Assembly: GCA_016779935.1 (NCBI GenBank)
Contig: JADHMQ010000004.1
Coordinates: 1 to 64,000 of the forward strand
DNA from: Flavobacteriales bacterium
GTDB taxonomy: Bacteria > Bacteroidota > Bacteroidia > Flavobacteriales > UBA7312
DNA: 64,000 bases
Reading direction: 5' to 3'
Position 1 is the first letter of the stretch; the number at the start of each line of letters is the position of its first letter. Shown here in pieces: positions 16,467 to 26,231 of this stretch. The notes under the pieces are model-generated. The model was not told the origin of the DNA and made no database searches. It worked only from the letters and a program-made list of their open reading frames with translations. The position numbers were made by a program, and so were the translations under genes.

Positions 16467-17888
16467 ATGACAAACAACAACACCAAAATCGTAGCAACAA
16501 TGGGTCCTGCTTGCTTAAGCAAAGACACCTTAACAGAAATGATTAAAGCTGGCGTGAACGTATGTAGGCTAAATTTTTCACATGCCGATCACAAAACGCA
16601 TCTTGAAACCATTCGTTTAATAAAAGAAATCAACCAAGAATTAAATGTTCATACCGCTATCTTAGCAGACCTCCAAGGACCTAAAATTAGAATTGGAAAA
16701 ATAGCCGATGGTTCAAGACTTGAAGACAACACAGAATTTGTTATTACTACAAAAGAATGTGAAGGGGACGGCACTAAAGCGTATATCAACTATCAACAGT
16801 TCCCTAAGGACGTAAAAGCAGGAGAGAAAATTCTTATAAACGATGGTAAGCTTCAAATAGAGGTTGTAAAGACTAACAACAAAGACACTGTTGTTACAAA
16901 GGTTATTCATGGTGGAGAACTAAGCTCAAATAAAGGCGTTAACCTACCAAATACAGCTATTTCACAACCCTGTCTTACACCAAAAGACCTTGTAGACCTT
17001 GAGTTCATTTTAACTCAACCAATCGAATGGATTGGACTTTCTTTTGTAAGATCAGCACAAGATATTCTTGAACTGAAAAGACATATTGAAAAGGAAAACC
17101 ATAACGCAAGGGTAATTGCAAAAATTGAAAAGCCACAGGCCATAAAGAACCTCAATAGCATTATTGATGTCACTGATGCAGTAATGATTGCTAGAGGAGA
17201 CTTGGGGGTAGAAATTCCAATGCAAAAAGTGCCTGTTATTCAGAAAAAAATCGCCAAACAAAGCCTCGAAAAAGCAAAGCCAGTAATTGTGGCTACACAA
17301 ATGCTTGAGAGTATGACAGACAGTGTGACGCCTACACGAGCTGAGGTTAACGATGTTGCAAACTCTGTAATGGATGGTGCTGATGCGGTTATGCTTAGTG
17401 GCGAAACCTCAGTAGGAGCCTTCCCATTACAAGCGGTTGAAACAATGAGTAAGATAATCACTAATGTGGAGCAAGAATTTTCTTCTACACGATCATATGA
17501 ACTCAAAGAAACACATGGAGAGCGTTTTATTTCAGATGCCATTTGTTACCACTCGTGCAAACTTGCAGAGCAGGTCAGTGCTAAGGCTATAATTACAATG
17601 ACGCACTCAGGCTATAATGCAATTGAGATTTCAAGTCATAGACCACCATGTAAAATTTATGCGTTTACAAATAACCACGCTATACTAAATACGCTTAGCT
17701 TAGTTTGGGGTGTAACAGGCTTTTATTATGATAATGAAACCGGGACCGACGAAACGGTTGCAGATACAAAACGAATACTTAAGGGAATTGGCTTACTTAG
17801 CAAAGACGATTTAGTTTTAAATGTAGCTAGTATGCCCATTAAAGAAAAAGGAATGACTAATATGATGAGGTTAAGTTACCTCAAATAA
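16467..17888 (+). CDS. pyk: Pyruvate kinase
   Basis: 473 residues from the ATG at 16467, giving the expected N terminus (NTKIVATMGPACLSKD). A longer frame from 16419 would overlap the preceding gene. The active-site region includes the MIARGDLGVEIP motif and the catalytic lysine in VIAKIEKPQA. It makes ATP and pyruvate from phosphoenolpyruvate in the last step of glycolysis. It closes the acpP-fabF-rnc cluster. Confidence 0.97.
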   Translation: MTNNNTKIVATMGPACLSKDTLTEMIKAGVNVCRLNFSHADHKTHLETIRLIKEINQELNVHTAILADLQGPKIRIGKIADGSRLEDNTEFVITTKECEGDGTKAYINYQQFPKDVKAGEKILINDGKLQIEVVKTNNKDTVVTKVIHGGELSSNKGVNLPNTAISQPCLTPKDLVDLEFILTQPIEWIGLSFVRSAQDILELKRHIEKENHNARVIAKIEKPQAIKNLNSIIDVTDAVMIARGDLGVEIPMQKVPVIQKKIAKQSLEKAKPVIVATQMLESMTDSVTPTRAEVNDVANSVMDGADAVMLSGETSVGAFPLQAVETMSKIITNVEQEFSSTRSYELKETHGERFISDAICYHSCKLAEQVSAKAIITMTHSGYNAIEISSHRPPCKIYAFTNNHAILNTLSLVWGVTGFYYDNETGTDETVADTKRILKGIGLLSKDDLVLNVASMPIKEKGMTNMMRLSYLK

Positions 17889-17901
17889 AAAACAAATAAA
17901 G

Positions 17902-18948
17902 ATGTCGATAAACGTAAAACTACTTGCTGAAATATGCGAAGCGGCTGGAGCCCCTGGCCACGAACAACGAATCCGCGAAATAGTACTTAGAGAGGTTACC
18001 CCCTTGGTAGACGAGGTAAAGATGGATAATATGGGTAATGTTACTGCCATTAAAAAAGGTAGCAATAACAAAAAAGTTATGATAGGCGCTCATATGGATG
18101 AGATTGGGTTCATAGTTACTCACATTGATGACAATGGATTTTTACGCTTTCACACTTTGGGAGGATTTGACCCTAAAACACTAACGGCTCAAAGGGTAAT
18201 TGTTCATGGAAAAAAGGACTTAATAGGGGTAATGGGAAGTAAGCCCATACACGTAATGACACCTGAAGAGAGAAATAAATCGCCAAAGACTACCGATTAC
18301 TTTATTGATATGGGAATGCCCAAAGATGAGGTTGAAAAATACATTGGTGTAGGAAACCCTATTACTAGAGAAAGACAACTTATAGAAATGGGCAATTGCG
18401 TTAACTGTAAGTCGATTGACAATAGAGTTTCAGTCTTTATTTTAATTGAAATGTTAAGGGAGATTAAAGACAATCCATACGATATTTATGGAGTGTTTAC
18501 CGTTCAAGAAGAAGTAGGGATAAGAGGGGCAAATGTAGCTACTCAAGAGGTACAGCCAGACTTTGGCTTTGGCTTAGACACCACTATTGCTTATGATGTT
18601 CCTGGTGCAGCGCCACACGAAAAAATAACTGAGCTTGGAAAAGGTGCGGCAATTAAAGTTATGGACTCTTCAACCATATGCGATTATAGAATGGTCAGTT
18701 ATATGAAAGAAGTTGCTAGTAGACATAAAATTCCACATCAATTGGAAATACTTACTGGTGGTGGTACAGACACTGCAGGAATACAGCGATTTACACCTGG
18801 AGGATCTATAGCAGGAGCGGTATCCATTCCAACACGACACATTCATCAAGTTATAGAAATGGCTGATAAAACAGACATTAGAAACACCATTGATTTATTG
18901 CACTATTCGGTCAAAGAGCTTGACCAATACGACTGGAGTTTCAAGTAA
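17902..18948 (+). CDS. M42-family metallopeptidase (glutamyl aminopeptidase type)
   Basis: 348 residues. Dinuclear zinc site elements: His64 and Asp66 in GAHMDEIGF, the IDNRV segment, VQEEVG with the catalytic glutamate pair, LDTT, and a GGGTDTAG segment late in the chain. Family members are cytosolic, form tetrahedral dodecamers and trim peptides. It follows pyk by 13 bases and ends at a strong terminator. Confidence 0.92.
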   Translation: MSINVKLLAEICEAAGAPGHEQRIREIVLREVTPLVDEVKMDNMGNVTAIKKGSNNKKVMIGAHMDEIGFIVTHIDDNGFLRFHTLGGFDPKTLTAQRVIVHGKKDLIGVMGSKPIHVMTPEERNKSPKTTDYFIDMGMPKDEVEKYIGVGNPITRERQLIEMGNCVNCKSIDNRVSVFILIEMLREIKDNPYDIYGVFTVQEEVGIRGANVATQEVQPDFGFGLDTTIAYDVPGAAPHEKITELGKGAAIKVMDSSTICDYRMVSYMKEVASRHKIPHQLEILTGGGTDTAGIQRFTPGGSIAGAVSIPTRHIHQVIEMADKTDIRNTIDLLHYSVKELDQYDWSFK

Positions 18949-18957
18949 ACAAAAAAA

Positions 18958-18981
18958 CCCTCAGAGATGAGGGCTTTTTTT
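18958..18981. terminator. Bidirectional terminator
   Basis: CCCTCA / TGAGGG around a GAGA loop, an A run before and a T run after. It lies between the convergent peptidase and OmpA-family genes and can serve both. Confidence 0.85.
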
Positions 18982-18999
18982 ACGTCTTATTGGGGTTAA

Positions 19000-20388
19000 T
19001 TATTTTAAAAACAATTCCACCCGTCTATTTTTGGCTTTTCCATCTTCAGAATTATTATCTGCAATTGGGTTTTGTTCGCCATAGCCTTTTGTGAAAAGAC
19101 GCTTGTCAGAAATCCCACGTTTTATTAGGTAACCTTTAACAATTTTTGCTCTAGAGTCGGATAATCGCAAGTTCATGTTTTCATCGCCATCAGTATCTGT
19201 ATAGCCTTTTATGTCCAATTTGTAGTTTGGATTTTTCTTTAAAACATCCACAATGGAGTTTAATATAGACTTAGACTTTTTATTGATGTTGCTATTTCCG
19301 CTTTCAAAGTTTACAACGTATAATGATACTTTTGGCGCTGAAGTTTTCACCTTTTCTTCAGTTGGGTTTTGTTTTTTAACTTCTTCAGGGCAGCCTTTAT
19401 TTTTCTTTGTTCCTTTTACTTTCGGACATTTGTCGTCTTTATCGGCAATGCCGTCATTATCAGAGTCGGGACAACCTTTTAATTTCTTTGACCCTTTTAC
19501 TTTAGGGCAGTCGTCTTTGTTGTCAGCTACTCCATCATTATCGCTATCTGGACAGCCTGCCATAGCCTGTGTTCTCTTTTTATTTGGACATTGATCTGTT
19601 TGGTTTGGTATACCGTCTCCATCATTATCAGGGCACCCGCCAAGGCTAATCAGTCCTGCTTCATTTGGACATCTATCTTCTGAGTCTTTTACACCATCAT
19701 TATCAGTGTCGGGACAACCGTCAAATTGTTTTAAACCAAACACCTCTGGGCATGTATCATTTCTATCGCTAATACCGTCTTTATCAGCATCTTTAGATTT
19801 GCCAAGGTTAAATGCTATTCCTACAGCGTGCTGCAGATACCTTTCCGTTTTGTTGTTGGCATTTCTATCTCTATCTATAAATAGCAGGGTTTCATCAAAT
19901 GTAACACTTACAGTTGGAGAGATTTTTATGTTAAGACCTAAGCCTAAATCCGGGTATTGGAATTGATCCAATACATTTTCAGTTTCAAAGTCTTGGTCGT
20001 CATAAACCAATAAGCCAAAACCGGCAAATACAAAGGGCCGTACCAATACATCATCGTATTTGAATAAATGGAATTTAGCATTTAAGTTAAAAAGGGTTAA
20101 ATCTCGTACCAAAGCCATATCTTCACAATAATACTCATCGTAGTAATGATCTTCATATTCGCCCCATAACGCGCTCAGTCCAAGGTCAAAGTGACTGCTA
20201 ATCCTTCTAGAAAGGGTCAGACCGTTAATAAAATGGGAGTCTTCAAGGCCACCAAAGTCTTCACCTACATATCCGGCAAATTGTTCGGAGCCTAGCTTAT
20301 AACCGATGCTCCATTTTTTATCTGGAGATTGTGAAAATAAACTGACCGACAGTAATAGTGCGAGAATTAAGGGTAATTGTTTTTTCAT
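19000..20388 (-). CDS. OmpA-family protein with thrombospondin type 3 repeats
   Basis: 462 residues. A signal peptide (residues 1-19, ending in SLFSQ) is followed by a beta-barrel-like N-terminal half to about 200. Then come five calcium-binding type 3 repeats of the D-x-D-x-DG...C-P form (about 203-335). The C-terminal OmpA domain follows, with the peptidoglycan-binding GYTDTDG...N...LS..RA motif. It is an abundant outer membrane protein type in Bacteroidota that ties the outer membrane to the cell wall. A TATCTTTG box at 20457-20464 on the minus strand predicts a 60-base leader. Confidence 0.9.
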   Translation of the reverse strand: MKKQLPLILALLLSVSLFSQSPDKKWSIGYKLGSEQFAGYVGEDFGGLEDSHFINGLTLSRRISSHFDLGLSALWGEYEDHYYDEYYCEDMALVRDLTLFNLNAKFHLFKYDDVLVRPFVFAGFGLLVYDDQDFETENVLDQFQYPDLGLGLNIKISPTVSVTFDETLLFIDRDRNANNKTERYLQHAVGIAFNLGKSKDADKDGISDRNDTCPEVFGLKQFDGCPDTDNDGVKDSEDRCPNEAGLISLGGCPDNDGDGIPNQTDQCPNKKRTQAMAGCPDSDNDGVADNKDDCPKVKGSKKLKGCPDSDNDGIADKDDKCPKVKGTKKNKGCPEEVKKQNPTEEKVKTSAPKVSLYVVNFESGNSNINKKSKSILNSIVDVLKKNPNYKLDIKGYTDTDGDENMNLRLSDSRAKIVKGYLIKRGISDKRLFTKGYGEQNPIADNNSEDGKAKNRRVELFLK

Positions 20389-20456
20389 GTTTTTCGACTT
20401 AAGTCATTAAATTTTAATAAATAAAATTCACAAATGACTCTTTAAGGATACGCCGG

Positions 20457-20464
20457 CAAAGATA
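20457..20464 (-). promoter_or_regulatory. -7 box of the OmpA-family gene
   Basis: TATCTTTG on the minus strand, 68 bases from the start codon, exact match to TAnnTTTG. Confidence 0.5.
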
Positions 20465-20479
20465 TAAAATAAGAACAAT

Positions 20480-23173
20480 TTACTGAAGAATTAATTTTTC
20501 AATACTACTTTCGTTTTCAGCATCTAAACGCAATAAGTAAACTCCTTTGGGTATAGAAGAAAAATCAACGGAGAATCCCAGATTCTTATCAGCCTCTACC
20601 ACTAACACAAGCTCTCCAATAGTATTGAGAAGCGAGACTGTTTTAAGCCTTCCACTTTTTGGATTAGATATTATATTGACCATGCCGTTTGTCGGATTTG
20701 GGTAAGTTTTAATAGAGCCCAAGCCTTCATTCTTCGTAAAACCTACGGTTGGTTCTATAAACAATTCATCAGAAGTCATCGAGCAGTTTCCAGAGCTTAC
20801 AACCAATTGATATAGTCCGCTTAGCGGAAAACATATAACACTATCGTTTGATAGTGCGTTTCCGTTCAGATACCATTGTAATTCATAATCTTCTGAAGAT
20901 GAAGATACATCAGCAGATATAGAGCTATCGTTTTCGCTAATGTAAACATCAAGGATATCATCACATTTATCAAATACAGCCACAAACGACTCTTCCTCGC
21001 TTAAGTTAACTACTATTGACTCTTCTTCAGAAAATACAAAATCCAAACCACTAGTCCAATGGGAAAAAGAAAACCCGCTATCAGGAATGGCGGTCAAAGT
21101 AACAGAACAGCCGTTAAAATAAACGCCGCTCCAGGGTAGTTCTTCCGGGGTAATAGTGTTGATTTTCACCTCACCAGCATCTATGGGAAATGCATTAAGT
21201 GAAAGCTCAAAGCAACCGCCCAACCCCAAGGTATTATCTACATAGTATCGAGCGCCATCTAAACGCTCTTCGTTATAGTTGACAATATCATCGATATCGT
21301 TTTGCCATTGCTCTACTGAGTTAATAGTTCCATTCCATTCGTTTCCAAAACCCTGCCACCTTTCAATGTGGTCTGGCATGGCAGCCACTAAATTATTTTT
21401 TATAGCATTGGCTTTTTCTGAGAAGTTCTCAGGAATGAAGATTGTATTCATCAAATCTGCATAACGGTTAGCAAACTCACATTTGAACGTTTCGTTTTGT
21501 AAGGCTTTATTAAAAATCTCTGAATGATTGTTTGGGTAACCAGGGTTTGCGGCGAGGTATAAAAAGTTGTCCCAAGGGTTGCCCCAGAAATAACCAAACG
21601 AAGCATCGGTGTCATAAAGCACATAACTCCACTTTCCATCATCACTTTGTGGTCTCCATAGCTTTATGTTGTTGGCTCCCCAAGAAATACCCATCCAGTC
21701 AACATTTTGTATATATGTCTGAATTATAAAATAATCCATATAATTATCTAGATTAAACCGGTTGTCCATAAGTGTAAAAAAGTCAGGGCTGTTTACATCG
21801 GTATCCATAACCTCATTATACACATTATTGGCCTCTACCATATTTCCTGCCAAAGCCCCCCAAGAGTTTAGAAGATCTAAGCTGTCAGCAGGATAACCAA
21901 AGTTATCAGAGATATAATGCTCGTCTATTTTTTCTCGAACACCATACACCCCCCAATACTCTCCGTTCAAATAAACAATACAACCCTCGTACCCCATATT
22001 GTGGACATTGGTTTCGCTAACAACATTTGAAAAAATAGCGTCCTGAATTTTATCGCTCCAGGTGTGTTGTCCGCCGTTTCTAAGGTTAACGTTATTGTAA
22101 CTTTCTATATGGCTTTTAGTGTTTATAACAGGATGTTCAAGTCTACCAGTATACTTTGATTTAAAGTCTAAACGAAAAGATTTTTGAGGTTCAGCCCTAG
22201 ACCACCCCCCATGAATTTCTAAATCAAGAGATTCTTCGGCCCGTTTAACCTTATTGCTGTCAAAATATTCAAGTCGCGAAAATTTAGACCATGGCTGCCA
22301 AAAATTACTTCCAAAAAACGGATAATCTTCTTCAGAATTTGGTCCTGACACGTAAATACCCGTGTATTCATCCCATAAGTGCTCGGGGTTTGTGTGAATT
22401 GAAAAAACAGCGAGTCCATGGTTGTCTTCTTCAAAAATATATGTTCTGTCTATTATCTTAGAGGGCAATTGGTTAAATGCAAAAGACCGTGCCGATACAA
22501 CAGTATTAGAGCTCATATTAATTGCCTCAACAAATACTGAGCCATTTGTGGTTGGCACATTCCCGTCGGTAGTGTAAAAGGTAATAGCGCCTTCAATATC
22601 GTTTAAGCAGCTTACCGATTCGCTTCCAGAATACCAGCCTGACTCTAGAGAGAGTGATGGGGAAGGGGTAATACCCTCATAGCAATAGCTAAGGTTGTTA
22701 CTTCCGTTTGGAGTAGGTTCGTTAAACAAGCACCAGACGTTTTCGCCATCTGATGATCTTCCTTCACTTATACCAAAATAAATACTTGGATCAATTTGAT
22801 TGCTGTCTAGTATAGTTGCACCGTCTGTGAGTAAAACGGTTTCTCCAGCAGACAACCTGAAGTTGGTGTGGTGATAATCTGTCCCACCACTAGAAATGCT
22901 AATATCTTTTCCAGAACAATGAAAGATCACAAATCCGTACGGTCCAATAAACAGCTCTGGCAAGTCCCACTTTGCTAAATTATCTTGGTTGTCGCTGAGA
23001 AAGTAGGTGGATAGGTCTATTGTATTTGCTGAAGAATTATAGAGTTCAATCCAGTCGTTTTCATTCCACTCACCGTCAAAAGCCCAAAAGCCTTTATTTG
23101 CTGAAATTTCATTTATTACAACCTGAGCATTAAGCGCATTACAAATAAGCAATAGAAATAATACAATTCTCAT
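20480..23173 (-). CDS. Secreted CotH-kinase protein with lamin-tail and T9SS sorting domains
   Basis: 897 residues. Signal peptide 1-16 (ending LNAQ), a lamin-tail domain (about 18-140), a chitobiase-like segment with Y-T-T-D-G-x-x-P-T (about 195-245), then a CotH kinase-like domain (about 255-640; LEIHGGWSRAEPQKSFRLD and NGEYWGVYGVREKIDEHY). A Cys-containing beta domain and a type A T9SS sorting domain (YPNPTNGMVNI...PKGVYLLRL) end the chain. CotH proteins phosphorylate spore-coat proteins in Bacillus; in Bacteroidota the targets are unknown. It should be exported across the outer membrane by T9SS and attached to or released from the surface. Confidence 0.9.
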   Translation of the reverse strand: MRIVLFLLLICNALNAQVVINEISANKGFWAFDGEWNENDWIELYNSSANTIDLSTYFLSDNQDNLAKWDLPELFIGPYGFVIFHCSGKDISISSGGTDYHHTNFRLSAGETVLLTDGATILDSNQIDPSIYFGISEGRSSDGENVWCLFNEPTPNGSNNLSYCYEGITPSPSLSLESGWYSGSESVSCLNDIEGAITFYTTDGNVPTTNGSVFVEAINMSSNTVVSARSFAFNQLPSKIIDRTYIFEEDNHGLAVFSIHTNPEHLWDEYTGIYVSGPNSEEDYPFFGSNFWQPWSKFSRLEYFDSNKVKRAEESLDLEIHGGWSRAEPQKSFRLDFKSKYTGRLEHPVINTKSHIESYNNVNLRNGGQHTWSDKIQDAIFSNVVSETNVHNMGYEGCIVYLNGEYWGVYGVREKIDEHYISDNFGYPADSLDLLNSWGALAGNMVEANNVYNEVMDTDVNSPDFFTLMDNRFNLDNYMDYFIIQTYIQNVDWMGISWGANNIKLWRPQSDDGKWSYVLYDTDASFGYFWGNPWDNFLYLAANPGYPNNHSEIFNKALQNETFKCEFANRYADLMNTIFIPENFSEKANAIKNNLVAAMPDHIERWQGFGNEWNGTINSVEQWQNDIDDIVNYNEERLDGARYYVDNTLGLGGCFELSLNAFPIDAGEVKINTITPEELPWSGVYFNGCSVTLTAIPDSGFSFSHWTSGLDFVFSEEESIVVNLSEEESFVAVFDKCDDILDVYISENDSSISADVSSSSEDYELQWYLNGNALSNDSVICFPLSGLYQLVVSSGNCSMTSDELFIEPTVGFTKNEGLGSIKTYPNPTNGMVNIISNPKSGRLKTVSLLNTIGELVLVVEADKNLGFSVDFSSIPKGVYLLRLDAENESSIEKLILQ

Positions 23174-23227
23174 TTTAAAAGAACTTGTTAGTTGTCGTAA
23201 AGATAAGTATAATAAACATTATGTATT

Positions 23228-24688
23228 TCATTTCGGTTTTACAGACGGCCTTACATGAATTTTAAGAAGTTTTTCAGACTCCTCTTTCACTAATGGGTCT
23301 TTGCGTAGGCTCCAAAGCTGATTTCTGCTTGTTTTAACTGCTTTTACGGGCTCTACTATTGGGGCTGGATAATCCAATGTTATTCCTTTGGAAAGCAAAT
23401 CAATCGGCGTCATCTCCCATGGACGATGAATAAAAGGAGTCTCTATTTCGCGGAGTTCAGGCACCCATTTTTTAATAAACTCACCATCGGGGTCTTTTTC
23501 TATTGATTGTTTTACGGGGTTGTATATACGGATTGAATTTATTCCGGTAACTCCTGCCTGCATTTGAAATTGAGTGAAGTGAATGCCAGGCTCATAATCC
23601 AAAAACAACTGAGCAATATGATACACTCCTCTACGCCAATCTTGATTGAGGTGGTGGCATAGGAAAGACACAAGCATTGCTCTCATCCTGAAGTTTATCC
23701 ATCCATTATTAATGAGGCACCGCATACTGGCGTCAACAAGCGGAAAGCCTGTTTTTCCTTCTTTCCATTTTTGCAATAAAGAATCGTTGTTATCGTACTC
23801 CATTTTTTCATAGCCTTTGTTGATACAGAACAATTCGTATCTACAATCAGTTTCGAATTTCTGAATGAAGTGTGAACGCCATTTTAATCTAGTTAAACAA
23901 GCATCAAAAGAACGTTTGTGTGATTTGTAGTTAGGGTCTGTTTTAACTTTTTGAAACACTTCACGAACGCTAATATTGCCCCAGGCTAAATAAGTTGACA
24001 AACGGCTGCATGACACTCTGCTTTTTTGTGGGCTTGAAATGTGTCTAGAATAATTCTTTCCCCTTTCGTCAAGAAAAGAGTTGAGGTATTTCACAGCAAA
24101 AGACTCGCCTGCTGGCTGATAGTTGTTTGGATAAGCCCCTAATTTAGGATGCTTTTTTACATCAAAATCATAGGGGCTTTTATCAAGGGTTGGTGAGCTT
24201 TTGCTAAAGGTGTTTTGAATGCATTCAGAATGAGCGTATAGGTACCAGTCTTTATCCCATCCCAACCTGTGGTTAAGTCCTCTTTTTACAGATTGATTTT
24301 CAAATTCATGCCATTCAACTCCTCTGTTTTTTAAAATTTTACCTACGGACTTATCCCTGTCCCAAGTTGTTTTAATGCCACTTTCTTGATATGAAAACAC
24401 CTTTGATATAGAATACTCCTCTGTTAAATATGAAAACACCTCATCAGCATTTGCATAGAAAACATGTACATTCCTTTTATAGGGCTTAAGGGACTTATTA
24501 AGGTCTAAAATAGAGTGGTAAACAAACTGCTGATGCCTCAAACTACTGTCAGGATGAGACAACAGATTAGGCTCAAAAATGTAGATAGAGATGTAATCGT
24601 TTTCATGATTTTCAGCATGAAAAAAAGGCTCATGGTCGGAGGTTCTTAGGTCTCTTTTGAGCCAAACGATATTTAATTTTTTTGTCAA
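23228..24688 (-). CDS. Cryptochrome/deoxyribodipyrimidine photolyase family protein
   Basis: 486 residues from a TTG start at 24688 giving TKKLNIVWLKRDLR; the open frame starts at another TTG (24706), but that lies inside a -7 box (TATCTTTG, 24704-24711 minus). The N-terminal half is a photolyase alpha/beta antenna domain; the C-terminal half has the FAD-binding helical domain, with GFPLVDASMRCL and WINFRMR motifs and a HLNQDWRRG stretch. It is predicted to repair UV lesions with blue light or to act as a blue-light sensor; class cannot be fixed from sequence reading. It fits a sunlit habitat together with the rhodopsin and umuDC. Confidence 0.88.
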   Translation of the reverse strand: MTKKLNIVWLKRDLRTSDHEPFFHAENHENDYISIYIFEPNLLSHPDSSLRHQQFVYHSILDLNKSLKPYKRNVHVFYANADEVFSYLTEEYSISKVFSYQESGIKTTWDRDKSVGKILKNRGVEWHEFENQSVKRGLNHRLGWDKDWYLYAHSECIQNTFSKSSPTLDKSPYDFDVKKHPKLGAYPNNYQPAGESFAVKYLNSFLDERGKNYSRHISSPQKSRVSCSRLSTYLAWGNISVREVFQKVKTDPNYKSHKRSFDACLTRLKWRSHFIQKFETDCRYELFCINKGYEKMEYDNNDSLLQKWKEGKTGFPLVDASMRCLINNGWINFRMRAMLVSFLCHHLNQDWRRGVYHIAQLFLDYEPGIHFTQFQMQAGVTGINSIRIYNPVKQSIEKDPDGEFIKKWVPELREIETPFIHRPWEMTPIDLLSKGITLDYPAPIVEPVKAVKTSRNQLWSLRKDPLVKEESEKLLKIHVRPSVKPK

Positions 24689-24703
24689 GGTGGGGTAGAG
24701 GTG

Positions 24704-24711
24704 CAAAGATA
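24704..24711 (-). promoter_or_regulatory. -7 box that sets the photolyase start
   Basis: TATCTTTG on the minus strand; the next possible start is TTG at 24688, so the upstream TTG at 24706 cannot be used from this promoter. Confidence 0.5.
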
Positions 24712-24758
24712 CGGAAGTAAGAATAAACCGTAAACTTCAACAAACTAAAAAGCGTCTT

Positions 24759-25262
24759 TTATTTTTTGTTTATCAAGTAGTAACCTAAGCAAATCGACAA
24801 AATAGAAACACCAAAAAACAACACATCCATAGGGGTTGTAAAGTTCGGCGTTAGCTTCAGAATTTTCTCAAAAAATTTTACAATTAAGACAATGATAATG
24901 ACCTTAATTATCTTGTTTTTAAGTTGATCCAGACTACTAATTTTTAATGTGGACTCAGAAAATTTACCTTTCGCAAAATCAATTTCACTAATGAAAAGTT
25001 CGTATACACCAAAGCCAAAAATGAGCAATACAATACCGATTAAGAATAAATCTATTGACGAAATAATTTTGAATAGCAGGTCATTGTTATTGTTTACCTC
25101 TACATTAAACAAGGGGTTTTGATAAATGATCGAATACATAATATCCCAGCTTCCTATAACAAATAAAGTAATTGAAGCTACTATGGATAGTATTACGGAA
25201 AGAATTACTACATATCGCAAGTTCCAAAGTGCTTTTTCAAATTTATTCTCAAACATTGACAT
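24759..25262 (-). CDS. YqhA/UPF0114 family membrane protein
   Basis: 167 residues with four predicted membrane helices (about 17-37, 63-85, 108-128, 140-160). The start WNLRYVVILSVILSI and the central IDLFLIGIVLLIFGFGVYELF are typical of UPF0114. Function unknown. It stands alone. Confidence 0.85.
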   Translation of the reverse strand: MSMFENKFEKALWNLRYVVILSVILSIVASITLFVIGSWDIMYSIIYQNPLFNVEVNNNNDLLFKIISSIDLFLIGIVLLIFGFGVYELFISEIDFAKGKFSESTLKISSLDQLKNKIIKVIIIVLIVKFFEKILKLTPNFTTPMDVLFFGVSILSICLGYYLINKK

Positions 25263-25385
25263 TGGGCGAAAGGTTTAGCGGTTAATGTAAGTCCAAAAAT
25301 ATAAAAAATGATAGTTTTTATAGGCTTTGGCATAAAAATGATTGTTTTTTTGCGTTATTTGAAAATAACTTTAACAAATAAAACG

Positions 25386-25793
25386 ATGAAATTAAAAACA
25401 ATTTTTTGGATTGCAGCAGTACTCATGCTGTTACAGCTTTTGCCATTATTTGGAGCAATGATATCTGAAGACGTTAAAACAATGCTTATTGTTGACGCTT
25501 TTGGCTATGACACAATATCCGAAGACGCTATGACTATTTTTGACACATTTGCGTTAGTAATAGGCTGTGTAGGTCTTGGATTTTTCTTTCTAATGGTAGG
25601 CGCAACCTCTATTTTAGAAGTAGCACCTTTGAAAAGACTATCCTTTTTATTTTTTGTAGTGATGGGTTTCTTTGCTCTTCCTGATTTAGTTAATGCTTTT
25701 TCAGGAAATCCAACAGCCCCATTACCAGTAATAATACTGAATTTAGCAGCTTTGGGTCTGCTCTATTATGGAAGTAAAAAAGGAATCGCATAA
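25386..25793 (+). CDS. Hypothetical four-helix membrane protein
   Basis: 135 residues from the ATG at 25386; an in-frame ATG at 25308 would add a hydrophobic but unlikely extension. Predicted helices lie near 5-25, 55-77, 82-100 and 108-130. I do not recognise the family. It is followed by a strong terminator, so it is a single-gene unit. Confidence 0.65.
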   Translation: MKLKTIFWIAAVLMLLQLLPLFGAMISEDVKTMLIVDAFGYDTISEDAMTIFDTFALVIGCVGLGFFFLMVGATSILEVAPLKRLSFLFFVVMGFFALPDLVNAFSGNPTAPLPVIILNLAALGLLYYGSKKGIA

Positions 25794-25806
25794 GTTTTGA
25801 ACCACT

Positions 25807-25833
25807 AACCCCGCTCAGCAGAGCGGGGTTTTT
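25807..25833 (+). terminator. Rho-independent terminator
   Basis: AACCCCGCTC pairs with GAGCGGGGTT around an AGCA loop, then a T run. Confidence 0.9.
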
Positions 25834-25935
25834 AGTCTTACTTTAAGGTTAAAAAGCCATAGCTTTTAAAAAAAGAAAATGCACCCAGTATAATCAATGT
25901 TAAATTTTTTTTAGATTTAGAAAAACAAATTCATT

Positions 25936-26181
25936 ATGAAAAAGATAACCTTTTTATTACCCCTGTTTATATGCTTTTTCGTTTTTTCTTCGTGTAAGAA
26001 GTGTAAAGACTGTAGCTGTTCGCAAGTTGTTTCTCAAACGGGAATGCCAGATGTAAACCAAACAATTGAAATCAACGATGTGTTTGACGAAGATCTGGAG
26101 GAGATTGAAGGCGCAACGACCATCACTCAAGTAGTTGATGGATTTACACAAAACATAGAGCAAACGTGTGATTGTAACTAA
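25936..26181 (+). CDS. Small cysteine-rich lipoprotein
   Basis: 81 residues. Lipoprotein signal peptide with lipobox FSSC (Cys20), then a CKKCKDCSC cluster right after the acylated cysteine and a CDC pair at the end. The cysteines could hold a metal or form disulfides. The middle is acidic. No family recognised. Confidence 0.7.
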   Translation: MKKITFLLPLFICFFVFSSCKKCKDCSCSQVVSQTGMPDVNQTIEINDVFDEDLEEIEGATTITQVVDGFTQNIEQTCDCN

Positions 26182-26231
26182 TTGCTCGACTTTATTAAAC
26201 CTTAATTATTTATCACTTTAAAATTCAAAAA

